NCBI RefSeq assembly: GCF_003034915.1 | Contig: NZ_PZJX01000026.1 | Span: 161,231 to 225,230 of the forward strand | Length of the DNA: 64,000 bases | DNA from: Mesorhizobium helmanticense | GTDB lineage: Bacteria > Pseudomonadota > Alphaproteobacteria > Rhizobiales > Rhizobiaceae | Direction: 5' to 3' | Shown here: one piece after another, positions 37,747-46,495 of the stretch | Layout of the letters: every line of letters starts with the position of its first letter | Numbering within the stretch: position 1 is the first letter of the stretch | Position numbers and translations under genes: made by a program | Notes under the pieces: generated by a model | What the model was told of the DNA's origin: nothing | Seen by the model: the letters and a program-made list of their open reading frames with translations, nothing else | Database searches by the model: none

Positions 37747-38996
37747 GGCGTACCGATCCTTTGCACTGCCTTCTCGAAAAAATCACTCGCGCCAAAATTG
37801 CCGCTCTTCAGTGCGAGGCCAAGCGGGCCGTCGCGTTCGGCCAGCAATGCCGGCACGCCCGGGTCGATCTCTTCGCCAATCTGCAGGCTGCTCACGCCCA
37901 GTGCCTCAACGATGGCCCCGGACGTCTCGCCGCCGCCGACCACCACGCGGCGCACGCCGCCATCGACCAGCCGACGCACCAGCGTTGCGAAGAAAAGCTC
38001 GATGGCGTCGGCCACCTCGGCGCGCCCGTAACGCGCCTGGGCGCCGGCAACAGCGCCGGCGTTGGCTGTCGAATAGATGATCGGCGCTTGCTTCTGGCGC
38101 CAGAACCAATCGACAGCCTGGTCGACGGTCATGGTTCCGTCCATGAGTGCTGCCGGATCAAGTGCTAGGCCGGGATGGGCAGCGAGATAGGCGGCGACCT
38201 GCGCCTGCGAAGCCTTCGAACAGGAACCGCACAGCACTACGGCGGGTCCGGTGGCACCGGCGGCAGAATGAGCTTTCCGGGATAGCCGGCCAGCCTTGCG
38301 GAAATTCTCCGGCAGTCCCATGGCGATGCCGGAGCCGCCGGTCACAAGCCTGTGGCCGGCAAGCGCCTGGCCGAGCAGCAGAAGATCGTCTTCCGCGACA
38401 GCATCGGCGACGACAAGCCGGCGGCCCTGCGCCTGTTGCTCCGCGAAGGCCCGGCCGATCGCGGCGACGCCACCACGGACCGTGTCCAGCGGTACCAGCC
38501 CCACGTCGCCACGGGTCTGAAGCCGAAGCCAACGGCGGATATCGGCGTCGGTCATCGGCGTGAGCGGATGGTTCTCCATGCCGGATTCGTTCAACAGCCG
38601 GTCGCCGACGAACAGATGGCCCATGAACAGCCGGCGTCCGGTTGCGGGAAAGGCCGGACAGACAACCGCCATGTCCGCTCCGAGAAGATCGAGCAGGGCT
38701 TCGGCGACCGGACCGATATTGCCTTTCGGCGTGGAATCGAATGTCGAACAGTATTTGAAGATGATCTGTTCGCAGCCCTGGGCCAGCAGCCAGCGCGCGG
38801 CCTCGAGCGACTGGCGCACCGCCTCCTCGGCAGCGATGGAGCGTGTCTTCAAGGCGACAACGCCTGCCTCGCAGCCGGACGGCGCGGCACCGGCCGCGAT
38901 GCCGACGAATTGCGTCGTCGCCATGCCACCCTTGGCCAGCGTGTTGGCGAGATCGCTGGCACCGGTGAAATCGTCGGCGATGGCCCCTAGAAGCAT
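37743..38996 (-). CDS. otnK: 3-oxo-tetronate 4-kinase (four-carbon acid sugar kinase family)
   Basis: 417 residues. N-terminal domain MLLGAIADDFTGASDLANTLAKGGM carries the family's DDFTGA motif; IIFKYCSTFDSTPKGNIGPV and FPATGRRLFMGHLFVGDRLLNES follow; the C-terminal nucleotide-binding domain has VVVGGGETSGAIVEALG. It phosphorylates 3-oxo-tetronate before OtnC decarboxylation. First gene of the minus-strand operon; the dehydrogenase that would start the pathway (LtnD or DenD type) is not adjacent. Confidence 0.9.
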   Translation of the reverse strand: MLLGAIADDFTGASDLANTLAKGGMATTQFVGIAAGAAPSGCEAGVVALKTRSIAAEEAVRQSLEAARWLLAQGCEQIIFKYCSTFDSTPKGNIGPVAEALLDLLGADMAVVCPAFPATGRRLFMGHLFVGDRLLNESGMENHPLTPMTDADIRRWLRLQTRGDVGLVPLDTVRGGVAAIGRAFAEQQAQGRRLVVADAVAEDDLLLLGQALAGHRLVTGGSGIAMGLPENFRKAGRLSRKAHSAAGATGPAVVLCGSCSKASQAQVAAYLAAHPGLALDPAALMDGTMTVDQAVDWFWRQKQAPIIYSTANAGAVAGAQARYGRAEVADAIELFFATLVRRLVDGGVRRVVVGGGETSGAIVEALGVSSLQIGEEIDPGVPALLAERDGPLGLALKSGNFGASDFFEKAVQRIGTP

Positions 38997-39305
38997 GGCG
39001 AATTCCTAGAGCAAAATAAGGTTGGATTTGATCACTTTACCGGGCTGGTTTGAGGCAATCCTTCGGACGCGATCTGCAACATGACCGTATCGCATACGCC
39101 CTCTTTCGCGGTCGGCTTTTGGATCGCTTCGTGCTGAGGAGAAAGGGGAACCGGCATCACGATCGCCGACAACTTTGCTGTTAATCGGTCCAGTTAAAAC
39201 CATTCTCCCATGGCTGTCACGCTAAAGCTCAAACACGGGCCGGGGCGGTTTCAATCTGCGCATGTGGCTCTATGGAGTGGGCTGATGTGGCCTACCGTGC
39301 CGTCG
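38997..39305. other. Upstream region of the otn operon
   Basis: About 310 bases with no supportable gene. On the minus strand a direct TTAAC repeat (TTTTAACTGGACCGATTAAC, about 39180-39200) could be an operator for the otn operon; no regulator gene is adjacent. Promoter hexamers for otnK were not clear by eye. Confidence 0.35.
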
Positions 39306-39336
39306 TTGAAACGTCACATGGGCTGACCCATATAAG
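39306..39336 (+). promoter_or_regulatory. Promoter for the small RNA
   Basis: TTGAAA at 39306-39311 and CATATAAG around 39330-39337, spacing about 18-19 bases, ending about five bases before the first stem of the RNA at 39341. The placement right before a structured RNA with terminator supports it. Confidence 0.55.
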
Positions 39337-39340
39337 TGCT

Positions 39341-39433
39341 GCGTCGGATGTCTCCTCCCATTGCATCCGATGCGTTCCCCTCTGGAGGTTTTAAACCTTC
39401 ATGCTTGGCCGGACTTAACAGTCCGGCCTTTTT
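39341..39433 (+). ncRNA. Candidate trans-acting small RNA with anti-Shine-Dalgarno loop (alpha-r14-like)
   Basis: About 93 nt. First hairpin: GCGTCGGATG (39341-39350) pairs with CATCCGATGC (39364-39373), displaying the loop TCTCCTCCCATTG, which contains the anti-Shine-Dalgarno sequence CTCCTCCC. A middle segment CCCCTCTGGAGG and AGGTTTTAAACCTT can form a second weak hairpin. The 3' end is an intrinsic terminator. Rhizobial alpha-r14 (NfeR1-type) RNAs have the same plan of hairpins with CCUCCUCCC-type loops that block translation of transporter mRNAs. No open frame with coding character overlaps it. Family assignment is from architecture, not alignment. Confidence 0.7.
39407..39433 (+). terminator. 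Intrinsic terminator of the small RNA
   Basis: Perfect 9-bp stem GGCCGGACT-TAAC-AGTCCGGCC (39407-39428) followed by five T residues (39429-39433). The strongest Rho-independent terminator seen in the window. Confidence 0.9.
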
Positions 39434-39468
39434 CTATTGAGGACCCGCGTGGCCGACAGGTGTCGATT

Positions 39469-40839
39469 TCACCGCTGTTGGGTAGCGCGGAAGAGAAAAT
39501 CATAGAATCTTGGATCTTCCGCCCAGGCGATGTTGATGCGTATTCCGGCCGCTGCCGTCTGCTTTGCCGGTGCAAAGACGCTGCCTGGGGCGATGAAGAT
39601 GCCTTCGCGCGCGCCCTGGCGGGCCAGTTCGATATCGTCGATATGCGGCGGCAATTCGAGATAGACATAATAGCCGCCCGTCGGCTCGGCGAACAGCTTC
39701 AGTCCGCCCTTCAGCAAACGGGGAACCACCATCTCGGTGGCCTGGCGCACACGCTGTCCAAGCCGCTTCAGATGCCTGCGGTAATGGCCTTCGTTGATCA
39801 GTCCGAGGATCAGCCGCTCGATATGCCCGGAACTGTTGACCGTGGTCAGCATCTTCAACTCAGCCAGTGAGGCGATGAGGTCGGGACGCGCGGCGATATA
39901 ACCGCAGCGCAGGCTGGCCGACAGCGTCTTGGCAAAGGTGCGCACGCAGATGACGTTCTGCAACTGATCGAGCGGCGCCAGGCCGACGCCACGCACCGTC
40001 GGCAGATCGACGAACGGGTCGTCCTCGACCACAAGCATGTCGCAGCGCGCGGCGATCGTCAGGATCGAATGGGCGGTCGGCAGATTGGTCGAGCTGCCCG
40101 TGGGATTGTGGGCGAGCGATTGCGTGAAGAACAGCTTAGGACGCTCACGCTCGGCCTTGCCGGCGAGGTCCTCGAGGTCAGGGCCGGTTTGCGTCCGCCT
40201 CACGCCGACCATGCGGATCTGCGCCAGCTTCAGCTTGGCGAACAGCGGGTAATAGCCGGGGTCGTCGACCAGCACCGTGTCGCCGGCGACGAGAAAGCGG
40301 CGGATGATCAGGTCCAGCGCATGGTTGGCGCCGAAGGTCAGCAGGATCTGTTCCGGGCTCGCCTGCACCTCGCGTTCCATGAGGTCGAAGGCCAGCCGCT
40401 CGCGCAGCGCCGGCAGGCCCATTGCCGAGCCATAGCCGTCGCTGCTGGAGCGCTGGTGCCGGCCGAGCAGCCCGAGGTGGCGACGCACTTCCGATTCCTC
40501 CATCCATGAGGCGGGCGGGCGCCCGTCGCCGACACGGATCGAAAAACTCTCCTCCAGTTGCGCATTGAGCAGCGAGGCGATGTCGACCGCTTCCGCGACA
40601 TGGCGCGGACGTTCGCTCGGCGTCTGCCGACGGCGCTCGGCCACCGTGAAGCCGGCGCCGGGCCGGGAATGCGCGATCCCCGCGGAGACGAGCCGGTCAT
40701 AGGCGTCGACGATGGTGTTCTTGGAAACGTCGAATTGCCCGGCGGCCTTGCGTATGGACGGAAGCTTGGCGCCGACGGCAAGGGAGCCGACCTCGATGCG
40801 CCTCCTGATTTCTGCCGCCACGGCCTCGGCGCGCGTCAT
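39469..40839 (-). CDS. MocR/GabR-type regulator (GntR helix-turn-helix fused to aminotransferase-like domain)
   Basis: 456 residues. N-terminal GntR winged helix: AEAVAAEIRRRIEVGSL, AGQFDVSKNTIVDAYDRLVSAGI. The C-terminal ~350 residues are a fold-type I aminotransferase domain (LLTFGANHALDLIIRRFLV, TVLVDDPGYYPLF, LVVEDDPFVDL) with the pyridoxal-phosphate lysine in VRTFAKTLSASLRCGYIAAR. MocR proteins usually sense an amino compound or PLP. It is divergent from the HMG-CoA reductase gene with a 142-base intergenic region that contains a palindromic site, so it probably controls the mevalonate operon. What amino compound it would sense there is unclear. GGAGG lies upstream of its start. Confidence 0.9.
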   Translation of the reverse strand: MTRAEAVAAEIRRRIEVGSLAVGAKLPSIRKAAGQFDVSKNTIVDAYDRLVSAGIAHSRPGAGFTVAERRRQTPSERPRHVAEAVDIASLLNAQLEESFSIRVGDGRPPASWMEESEVRRHLGLLGRHQRSSSDGYGSAMGLPALRERLAFDLMEREVQASPEQILLTFGANHALDLIIRRFLVAGDTVLVDDPGYYPLFAKLKLAQIRMVGVRRTQTGPDLEDLAGKAERERPKLFFTQSLAHNPTGSSTNLPTAHSILTIAARCDMLVVEDDPFVDLPTVRGVGLAPLDQLQNVICVRTFAKTLSASLRCGYIAARPDLIASLAELKMLTTVNSSGHIERLILGLINEGHYRRHLKRLGQRVRQATEMVVPRLLKGGLKLFAEPTGGYYVYLELPPHIDDIELARQGAREGIFIAPGSVFAPAKQTAAAGIRINIAWAEDPRFYDFLFRATQQR

Positions 40840-40881
40840 CTCAGAACATCCTCCGATGGGCTGCGTGCCCGAAAATGAACT

Positions 40882-40915
40882 GGTACAGTCTGTTGCTGTT
40901 TCCCAAAACTGTACC
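40882..40915. promoter_or_regulatory. Palindromic operator between mocR-type gene and mvaA
   Basis: Perfect 8-bp inverted repeat GGTACAGT (40882-40889) and ACTGTACC (40908-40915), 18 bases apart. A related half-site TGGTATCAGT occurs at 40924-40933. The GTACAGT/ACTGTAC wording resembles sites reported for MocR-type regulators. Position between divergent starts fits control of both genes. Confidence 0.65.
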
Positions 40916-40981
40916 TTGATAGATGGTATCAGTTAAACGATAGCTGCCTCAACGACAAGCATTCGCAGGGAGGCGATCGTA

Positions 40982-42301
40982 ATGGGGGCTGTCCAGGACA
41001 GCGGTGTCGGGCCGCGGCTGAATTCCCGCATCGAGAAATTCCGCGACCTGTCGCCGGCCGATCGCCTGACGGCAGTCGGCGATGCGGCGCGTCTTGCGCA
41101 GGCGGATCGCGATGCCTTGCGTGGCGGCGTCCTGCCCCTCGATCTCGCCAATGGCATGATCGAGAATGTGGTCGGCACCTTCGAGATACCGCTCGGCGTC
41201 GCCACCAATTTCACCATCAACGGTCGCGACTACCTCATTCCGATGGCGGTGGAAGAACCGTCGGTGGTCGCCGCCGCTTCCTACATGGCGCGCATCGCGC
41301 GTGGCTGTGGCGGCTTCGAGACATCGAGCACCGCGCCGATCATGAGGGCGCAGGTGCAGATCCTCGGCCTCTCCGATCCGCATGGCGCGCGCGCCAGGCT
41401 TTTGTCCGCCCGCGACCAGATCATCGCCGCCGCCAATGAAAAGGACCAGGTGCTGATCGGGCTCGGCGGCGGCTGCCGCGAGATCGAGGTGCAGGTGTTC
41501 GAGGACACCGCCGTCGGGCCGATGGTGGTGCTGCATCTGCTCGTCGATGTGCGCGACGCGATGGGCGCCAACACGGTCAACACCATGGCCGAAGCGGTCG
41601 CGCCGATGATCGAACGCATTTCGGGCGGCACCGTTCGGCTGCGCATCCTCTCCAACCTGGCCGACCTCAGGCTGGCGCGGGCGCGGGTGCGGCTGACGCC
41701 AAAGGCGTTGGCGACGAAGGAGTTCACCGGCGAACGCATGGCCGCCGGCATCGTCGAGGCCTGTTCGCTGGCGATTGTCGATCCCTACCGGGCGGCCACG
41801 CACAACAAGGGTATCATGAACGGCATCGATCCGGTCGTGGTCGCAACCGGCAATGACTGGCGGGCGATCGAGGCGGGTGCCCATGCCTGGGCGGCGCGCA
41901 GCGGCCGCTATACGTCGTTGAGCCGCTGGGAGATCGACGCCGCCGGCAATCTCATGGGCACGCTGGAAATGCCGATGGCGCTGGGCATGGTCGGCGGCGC
42001 CACCAAGACGCACCCGGCCGCGCGCGCGGCGCTGAAACTGCTGGGCGTGACCAGTGCGCAGGAGCTTGCCGAGGTCACCGTCGCCGTTGGACTGGCGCAG
42101 AACATGGCGGCGCTCAGGGCGCTGGCCACCGAGGGCATCCAGCGCGGACACATGGCGCTGCACGCCCGCAACATCGCCATCGTGGCGGGCGCGAGCGGCG
42201 CCGATATCGATACGGTGGCAAGGGAACTCGCGGCCGACCACGATGTGCGTGTCGACCGCGCCCGGGAAATCCTTCTCAGACTCGGCAAAGAGAAGGCCTG
42301 A
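40982..42301 (+). CDS. mvaA: Hydroxymethylglutaryl-CoA reductase, class II (degradative)
   Basis: 439 residues. Soluble class II enzyme with no membrane domain. The four catalytic residues known from Pseudomonas mevalonii (Glu83, Lys267, Asp283, His381) have clear equivalents at a constant offset of nine: E92 in [15 protein letters not shown]276 in [10 protein letters not shown]292 in GNDWRA and H390 in [27 protein letters not shown] is also a signature. In mevalonate-degrading bacteria this enzyme oxidises mevalonate plus CoA to HMG-CoA. No mevalonate-pathway biosynthetic genes are nearby, whereas HMG-CoA lyase ends the same operon, so the catabolic direction is favoured. ATG 40982 follows GGGAGGCG. 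First gene of a seven-gene operon. Confidence 0.93.
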   Translation: MGAVQDSGVGPRLNSRIEKFRDLSPADRLTAVGDAARLAQADRDALRGGVLPLDLANGMIENVVGTFEIPLGVATNFTINGRDYLIPMAVEEPSVVAAASYMARIARGCGGFETSSTAPIMRAQVQILGLSDPHGARARLLSARDQIIAAANEKDQVLIGLGGGCREIEVQVFEDTAVGPMVVLHLLVDVRDAMGANTVNTMAEAVAPMIERISGGTVRLRILSNLADLRLARARVRLTPKALATKEFTGERMAAGIVEACSLAIVDPYRAATHNKGIMNGIDPVVVATGNDWRAIEAGAHAWAARSGRYTSLSRWEIDAAGNLMGTLEMPMALGMVGGATKTHPAARAALKLLGVTSAQELAEVTVAVGLAQNMAALRALATEGIQRGHMALHARNIAIVAGASGADIDTVARELAADHDVRVDRAREILLRLGKEKA

Positions 42302-42304
42302 GCG

Positions 42305-43312
42305 GTGAGCGGGGCGGTTGCACAGGGAAATCAGGCACAGCTCTCCGGCCTGCTCAAGAGCCAGGAAGGCATCGTGCTGGTGCTGGCGGTGCTGGCCTTC
42401 GTGCTGTTCTCGTTGCTGCTGCCGTCCTTCTTCAGCCCGGGCAATATCCTCGCCCTGATCAGGAGCGTCTCGATCCTCGGCATCCTGGCGCTCGGCATGG
42501 CGCTGGTCGTCATCGCCAGGGGCATCGACGTCTCGATGATCGCGACGATGGTGGTGTCGGTGTCCTGGGCCTTCGTCATCGCCCGCTCGGGTTACTCGTT
42601 GGAATTCGCGCTGCTGGTCGGCGCGCTGTTTGCGGTGGTCGCCGGCGTGTTGATCGGGGTGCTGATCGCCTTCGGCGAGGTCGCGCCGATCTTCGCGACG
42701 CTGGCCGCGGGCTCGGTCATCTACGGCCTTGGCCGCACCTTCTTCTTCACCCTGGAGATGCAGAATGTGCCGCCGGACGCAGGATGGTTCTCGCTCATCG
42801 GCCAGGGCCGCATTCTCGGCGTTCCGGTAACGGTGGTGGTGTTTGGTGTGCTTTGCCTGGCGCTGCACCTTGTGCTCAGCCGCACGCGGTTCGGCTGGCA
42901 GACCTATGCGATGGGCAACAATCCTGGTGCCGCCAGGATCACCGGCATTTCCAACCGGCCGATGATCGTGGCGCAATATGCGATCAGCGCGCTGGTCGCT
43001 TATGGCGCAGGACTGGTGCTTGCCTCGTCGGCGTCGGCGATCAATGCCCGGCTTTTCAATTCGACGATGATCTACGACATCCTTCTGGTCGTCGTCCTGG
43101 GCGGCATCGGCCTGAATGGCGGCCACGGCAAGGTCCGCAACGTCATTCTGGGCACGATCTTCGTCGGCATCCTGCTCAACGGCATGACGATCATGAACAT
43201 CCCTTACACGATCCAGAACCTCGTCAAGGGCGTGGTCCTGCTTCTGGCCATCGTCATCGATTCGCTCGTCAATCCGCGCGACGAGCAGACATCCCAACAG
43301 GGGGATCTCTGA
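42305..43312 (+). CDS. ABC transporter permease, RbsC-like (mevalonate operon)
   Basis: 335 residues starting at GTG 42305, 3 bases after the mvaA stop. About nine to ten membrane segments with family motifs GILALGMALVVIARGIDVSM, GEVAPIFATLAAGSVIYGLG and YDILLVVVLGGIGLNGGHGK. It belongs to the ribose/carbohydrate uptake 2 family. A second, different permease at 44381 carries a fused lactonase-like domain, so the channel is probably a heterodimer. Position between mvaA and the binding protein indicates a role in mevalonate or mevalonolactone uptake (inference). Confidence 0.9.
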   Translation: MSGAVAQGNQAQLSGLLKSQEGIVLVLAVLAFVLFSLLLPSFFSPGNILALIRSVSILGILALGMALVVIARGIDVSMIATMVVSVSWAFVIARSGYSLEFALLVGALFAVVAGVLIGVLIAFGEVAPIFATLAAGSVIYGLGRTFFFTLEMQNVPPDAGWFSLIGQGRILGVPVTVVVFGVLCLALHLVLSRTRFGWQTYAMGNNPGAARITGISNRPMIVAQYAISALVAYGAGLVLASSASAINARLFNSTMIYDILLVVVLGGIGLNGGHGKVRNVILGTIFVGILLNGMTIMNIPYTIQNLVKGVVLLLAIVIDSLVNPRDEQTSQQGDL

Positions 43313-43349
43313 CACTTAATTTCAACGTCAAATGCAATGGGAGGAAACC

Positions 43350-44366
43350 ATGCGACTTCTGAAAACGACAAAATGGCTGGCCGCGGCCTGCATCGCGCTT
43401 GCCGGTATCGTCACCGCCAGCGCCCAGGACAAGGGCCTGGAAAATCCGCGCTCGACGACGTTCCGCAAGACGCTGGAAGGCAAGAAGGTCGTCTTCCTGC
43501 CGCTGTCGATGGGCTTCGACCTGACCGAAGGCTGGGCGGCGGTGATGCGCCAGCAGGCCAAGCGCCTCAAATATGATTTCGAGATCCGCGACCCCGCCTG
43601 GAGCACCGATGCGGGAACCCGCGCGCTGCAATCGCTGATCAGCGAGAAGCCGGACCTGATCGTCGCGCACAATCCCGACATCCAGTCCTACGCCCGCCTG
43701 CTCGCGCAGGCGCAGGCCGCCGGCATCAAGGTGGTGCAGATCAACCTGGAATCGAACACGCAGACCGATTCCTATGTCGGCGCCGACTGGACCGAGATCG
43801 GCGAACAGGCGGCACAGGCCGTGGTCGACAAATGCAGCCCCGGCAAGGGGGCCTCGACCAAGGTCGCCATCGATACCGGTGTGCCAACGGCAGCGTCCGA
43901 CGTGTTCCAGCTCGACGGCATCTATCGTGTGCTGAACCAGCATCCCGATATCCAGGTGGTTTCGCAGCAGGCCACCGAATACAATCCGGAAAAGGCGCGC
44001 TCGATCATGGAAACGGTGCTGCAGCAGCATCCGGACCTGTGCGGCGCCATCGGCATCTGGGACAATCAGGATACCGGCACGGCGTCGGCGATCCAGCAGG
44101 CCGGCAAGGGCGACCAGGTCTTCCTCGTCACCAGCGGCGGCGGCAACAAGGTCGGCTGCGAGAATGTCGAGAAGGGCCTGTTCAACCTCTACATCAGCTA
44201 CAACGTGCCGCTGCAGGGCGAAATCCTGAATGCGGAGATCGCAAGGCTGCTGCTTTCGGATAGCACGGCCGGCGAGAACAAGACGCTCTACTTCAACCCG
44301 CTGACACAGATCACCAAGGCCAACGTGAACCAGCGCAATTGCTGGACGCTGGACGATCTGAAGTAG
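43350..44366 (+). CDS. ABC transporter substrate-binding protein, RbsB-like (mevalonate operon)
   Basis: 338 residues. ATG 43350 has GGGAGGAAACC upstream; the in-frame ATG at 43332 lies before this site and is not preferred. Signal peptide MRLLKTTKWLAAACIALAGI with cleavage after TASA. Type I binding-protein fold: KVVFLPLSMGFDLTEGWAAVM, EKPDLIVAHNPDIQSYARLL, KVVQINLESNTQTDSYVGAD, LCGAIGIWDNQDTGTASAI. Sequence is divergent from the RbsB-like protein at 35265, consistent with a non-sugar ligand. Operon context suggests mevalonate or its lactone. Confidence 0.9.
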   Translation: MRLLKTTKWLAAACIALAGIVTASAQDKGLENPRSTTFRKTLEGKKVVFLPLSMGFDLTEGWAAVMRQQAKRLKYDFEIRDPAWSTDAGTRALQSLISEKPDLIVAHNPDIQSYARLLAQAQAAGIKVVQINLESNTQTDSYVGADWTEIGEQAAQAVVDKCSPGKGASTKVAIDTGVPTAASDVFQLDGIYRVLNQHPDIQVVSQQATEYNPEKARSIMETVLQQHPDLCGAIGIWDNQDTGTASAIQQAGKGDQVFLVTSGGGNKVGCENVEKGLFNLYISYNVPLQGEILNAEIARLLLSDSTAGENKTLYFNPLTQITKANVNQRNCWTLDDLK

Positions 44367-44380
44367 GGAATTCCTGATCT

Positions 44381-46495
44381 ATGGCCACCAGCGATGCGCT
44401 TTCACGGCTGCGGTACCGGCTTTTGCCCGACCGTCTGTTCGGTGAGTTGCTGACCAAGAGCTGGATCGACAATGTCATTCCGGCATTGGCGCTGGTGGTC
44501 ACAATCCTCGTCATGACCTGGATCGTTCCCGGCTATCTCACGGTCGCCAACCTCACCGATCTTGCCCGCCAGGTGTCGGAATTCGGCCTCATCGCATTGG
44601 CGCTGACCATCGTCATCCTGTCGGGCGGCATCGACCTCTCCGTCGGTTCGGTGTTTGCGCTATGCGTGCTCGCCGCCCTGGTGTCGATGAACGTGCTCGG
44701 CCTGCCGGTCGGCGTGGCGCTGGCCGTGACGCTTGCCACTGGCCTCGCCTGCGGGCTGCTCAACGGGGTGCTGATCGGCTATCTCAGGCTGCGCGCCTTC
44801 ATCACCACGCTGGTGACGCTGGTCATCTACCGGGCGCTCTACGACATCATCTTTCCCCGGCTTGCCAGCGCGATCGTCGGCTCGATGCCGGTCTCCCCGA
44901 CATGGGACCTGATCGGCTTCGGCACCGTCTACGGCCTGCCCGTCTCTTTCGCCATTTTCGCCGTCATCGCCATCGGCGTGCATATCGTCCTGTCGCGGCT
45001 GAGGCCGGGATGGCGGTTGCGCGCCGTCGGCGGCGCGCGCCGCTCCGCCTACAATGCCGGTATCAACGTCAAGCTGACCGTCTGCCTCGCCTATGTGGCG
45101 TCGGGCCTGCTGACCGCGATCGCCGCCTTTCTCTTTTCCGCCAGGCTCGGCAGCACCGGCGCCGACACCGGCATCGGGCTGGAGATTTCCGTACTGACGG
45201 CCGTGGTGCTTGGCGGCGTTTCGCTGGGTGGCGGCCGCGGTTCGGTCGGCAATGCGGTGATCGGCTCCATCCTGGTGCTGATCCTGACCAGCGGCCTCAT
45301 CCGCCTGTCGATGCCTGGTTCGGTCAACCAGCTGATCCTCGGCCTGGTGCTGATCGCGGCCGTGCTGTTCGATGCGAAATGGGTGAAGAACCGCGGCAAG
45401 TTGTTGAGCAAGGTCTATGTCTCGCCGACCTATCTGAAGCTGCCGAATTTGACGCCGCCAACTGGAACCGACGTGCTTGCCGTCAATGACAGGCTTGGCG
45501 CGGCGGAACTCATCGGGCTCGGCGCGGTCGAAGGTCCTGAAGACGTCGTGCTCGACCGTGACGACAATCTCTATACAGGGACGCGTCACGGCACGATCGT
45601 CCGCTTCCTTGCACCCGACTATGCACGGAACGAGGTCTTCGCCCGTGTCGGCGGTCATCCGCTGGGTCTCGCCTTCGCGCCGAATGGCGATCTTCTCACC
45701 TGCGTCGGCGGCATGGGCGTCTATCGCGTCTCGCCGGACAGAAAGGTGACGAAGGTCACCGACGAAACCAACCGCAGCCTGCTGTCGGTGATCGACGATT
45801 CACGTCTGCGGCTTCCCGACGATCTCGACATCGCGCCGGATGGGCGCATCTTCTTCAGCGAGGCGACGATCCGCTACGAGATGTCGGAATGGGCTGTCGA
45901 TGCGCTGGAGGGCAGGGGCAACGGCCGGCTGATCTGCCACGACCCGAGGACCGGCGCCACCCGCACCATCCTGCGTGGCCTGATCTTCCCCAATGGCGTT
46001 ACCATCTGCCGCGACGGCCAGTCGCTGCTCTTTGCCGAGACATGGGCATGCCGCATCTGCCGCTACTGGTTCGACGGACCGGACAAGGGCAAGCATGAAA
46101 TCTTCCTCGACAATCTGCCGGGCTACCCCGACAATCTGAATCGCGGCTCGGATGGCACCTACTGGATCGCGCTGCTCGGCATGCGCACCAGAACCTTCGA
46201 TCTGGCCATGCGCAAGCCAGGTTTTCGCCGCCGCATGGCCAAGCGCATCGCCGCCGATGAATGGCTGTTTCCCAACATCAATCGCGGCTGCGTGCTGCGC
46301 GTCTCGGCAACCGGCGAGATCATCGATGCGCTCTGGGACGAAGCCGGCGAAAACCATCCCTCGATCACTTCGACCTGCGAGCACAAGGGCTGGCTCTATC
46401 TCGGCGGCGTCTCCAACAACCGCATCGGCCGCGTCCGCATCGAAGGCGCCGATCCGCAATGGACGGCGCATGACGATTATTGGGGGAAGCGCTGA
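44381..46495 (+). CDS. ABC permease fused to C-terminal SMP-30/strictosidine-synthase-like lactonase domain
   Basis: 704 residues, about twice the length of a normal RbsC permease. Residues ~1-333 are an intact permease (LIALALTIVILSGGIDLSVGS, RLRAFITTLVTLVIYRALYD, EISVLTAVVLGGVSLGGGRG). After a linker, residues ~365-700 form a six-bladed propeller of the SMP-30/strictosidine-synthase type: VEGPEDVVLDRDDNLYTGTR, GGHPLGLAFAPNGDL, LRLPDDLDIAPDGRIFFSEA, FPNGVTICRDGQSLLFAETW and NLPGYPDNLNRGSDGTYWIA. The reading frame is continuous with no stop or shift across the junction. RbsC-type permeases place their C-terminus in the cytoplasm, so the propeller should be cytosolic. I infer lactone hydrolysis coupled to import, with mevalonolactone the obvious candidate. 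Confidence 0.88.
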   Translation: MATSDALSRLRYRLLPDRLFGELLTKSWIDNVIPALALVVTILVMTWIVPGYLTVANLTDLARQVSEFGLIALALTIVILSGGIDLSVGSVFALCVLAALVSMNVLGLPVGVALAVTLATGLACGLLNGVLIGYLRLRAFITTLVTLVIYRALYDIIFPRLASAIVGSMPVSPTWDLIGFGTVYGLPVSFAIFAVIAIGVHIVLSRLRPGWRLRAVGGARRSAYNAGINVKLTVCLAYVASGLLTAIAAFLFSARLGSTGADTGIGLEISVLTAVVLGGVSLGGGRGSVGNAVIGSILVLILTSGLIRLSMPGSVNQLILGLVLIAAVLFDAKWVKNRGKLLSKVYVSPTYLKLPNLTPPTGTDVLAVNDRLGAAELIGLGAVEGPEDVVLDRDDNLYTGTRHGTIVRFLAPDYARNEVFARVGGHPLGLAFAPNGDLLTCVGGMGVYRVSPDRKVTKVTDETNRSLLSVIDDSRLRLPDDLDIAPDGRIFFSEATIRYEMSEWAVDALEGRGNGRLICHDPRTGATRTILRGLIFPNGVTICRDGQSLLFAETWACRICRYWFDGPDKGKHEIFLDNLPGYPDNLNRGSDGTYWIALLGMRTRTFDLAMRKPGFRRRMAKRIAADEWLFPNINRGCVLRVSATGEIIDALWDEAGENHPSITSTCEHKGWLYLGGVSNNRIGRVRIEGADPQWTAHDDYWGKR

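Noticed and set aside
39006..39203. 65-codon frame on the minus strand upstream of otnK
   Set aside because: No ribosome-binding site, no recognisable sequence, and it occupies the probable otn promoter region.
40949..43315. 788-codon open frame on the minus strand
   Set aside because: Antisense to mvaA and the permease; His/Arg/Asp-rich translation with no domain.
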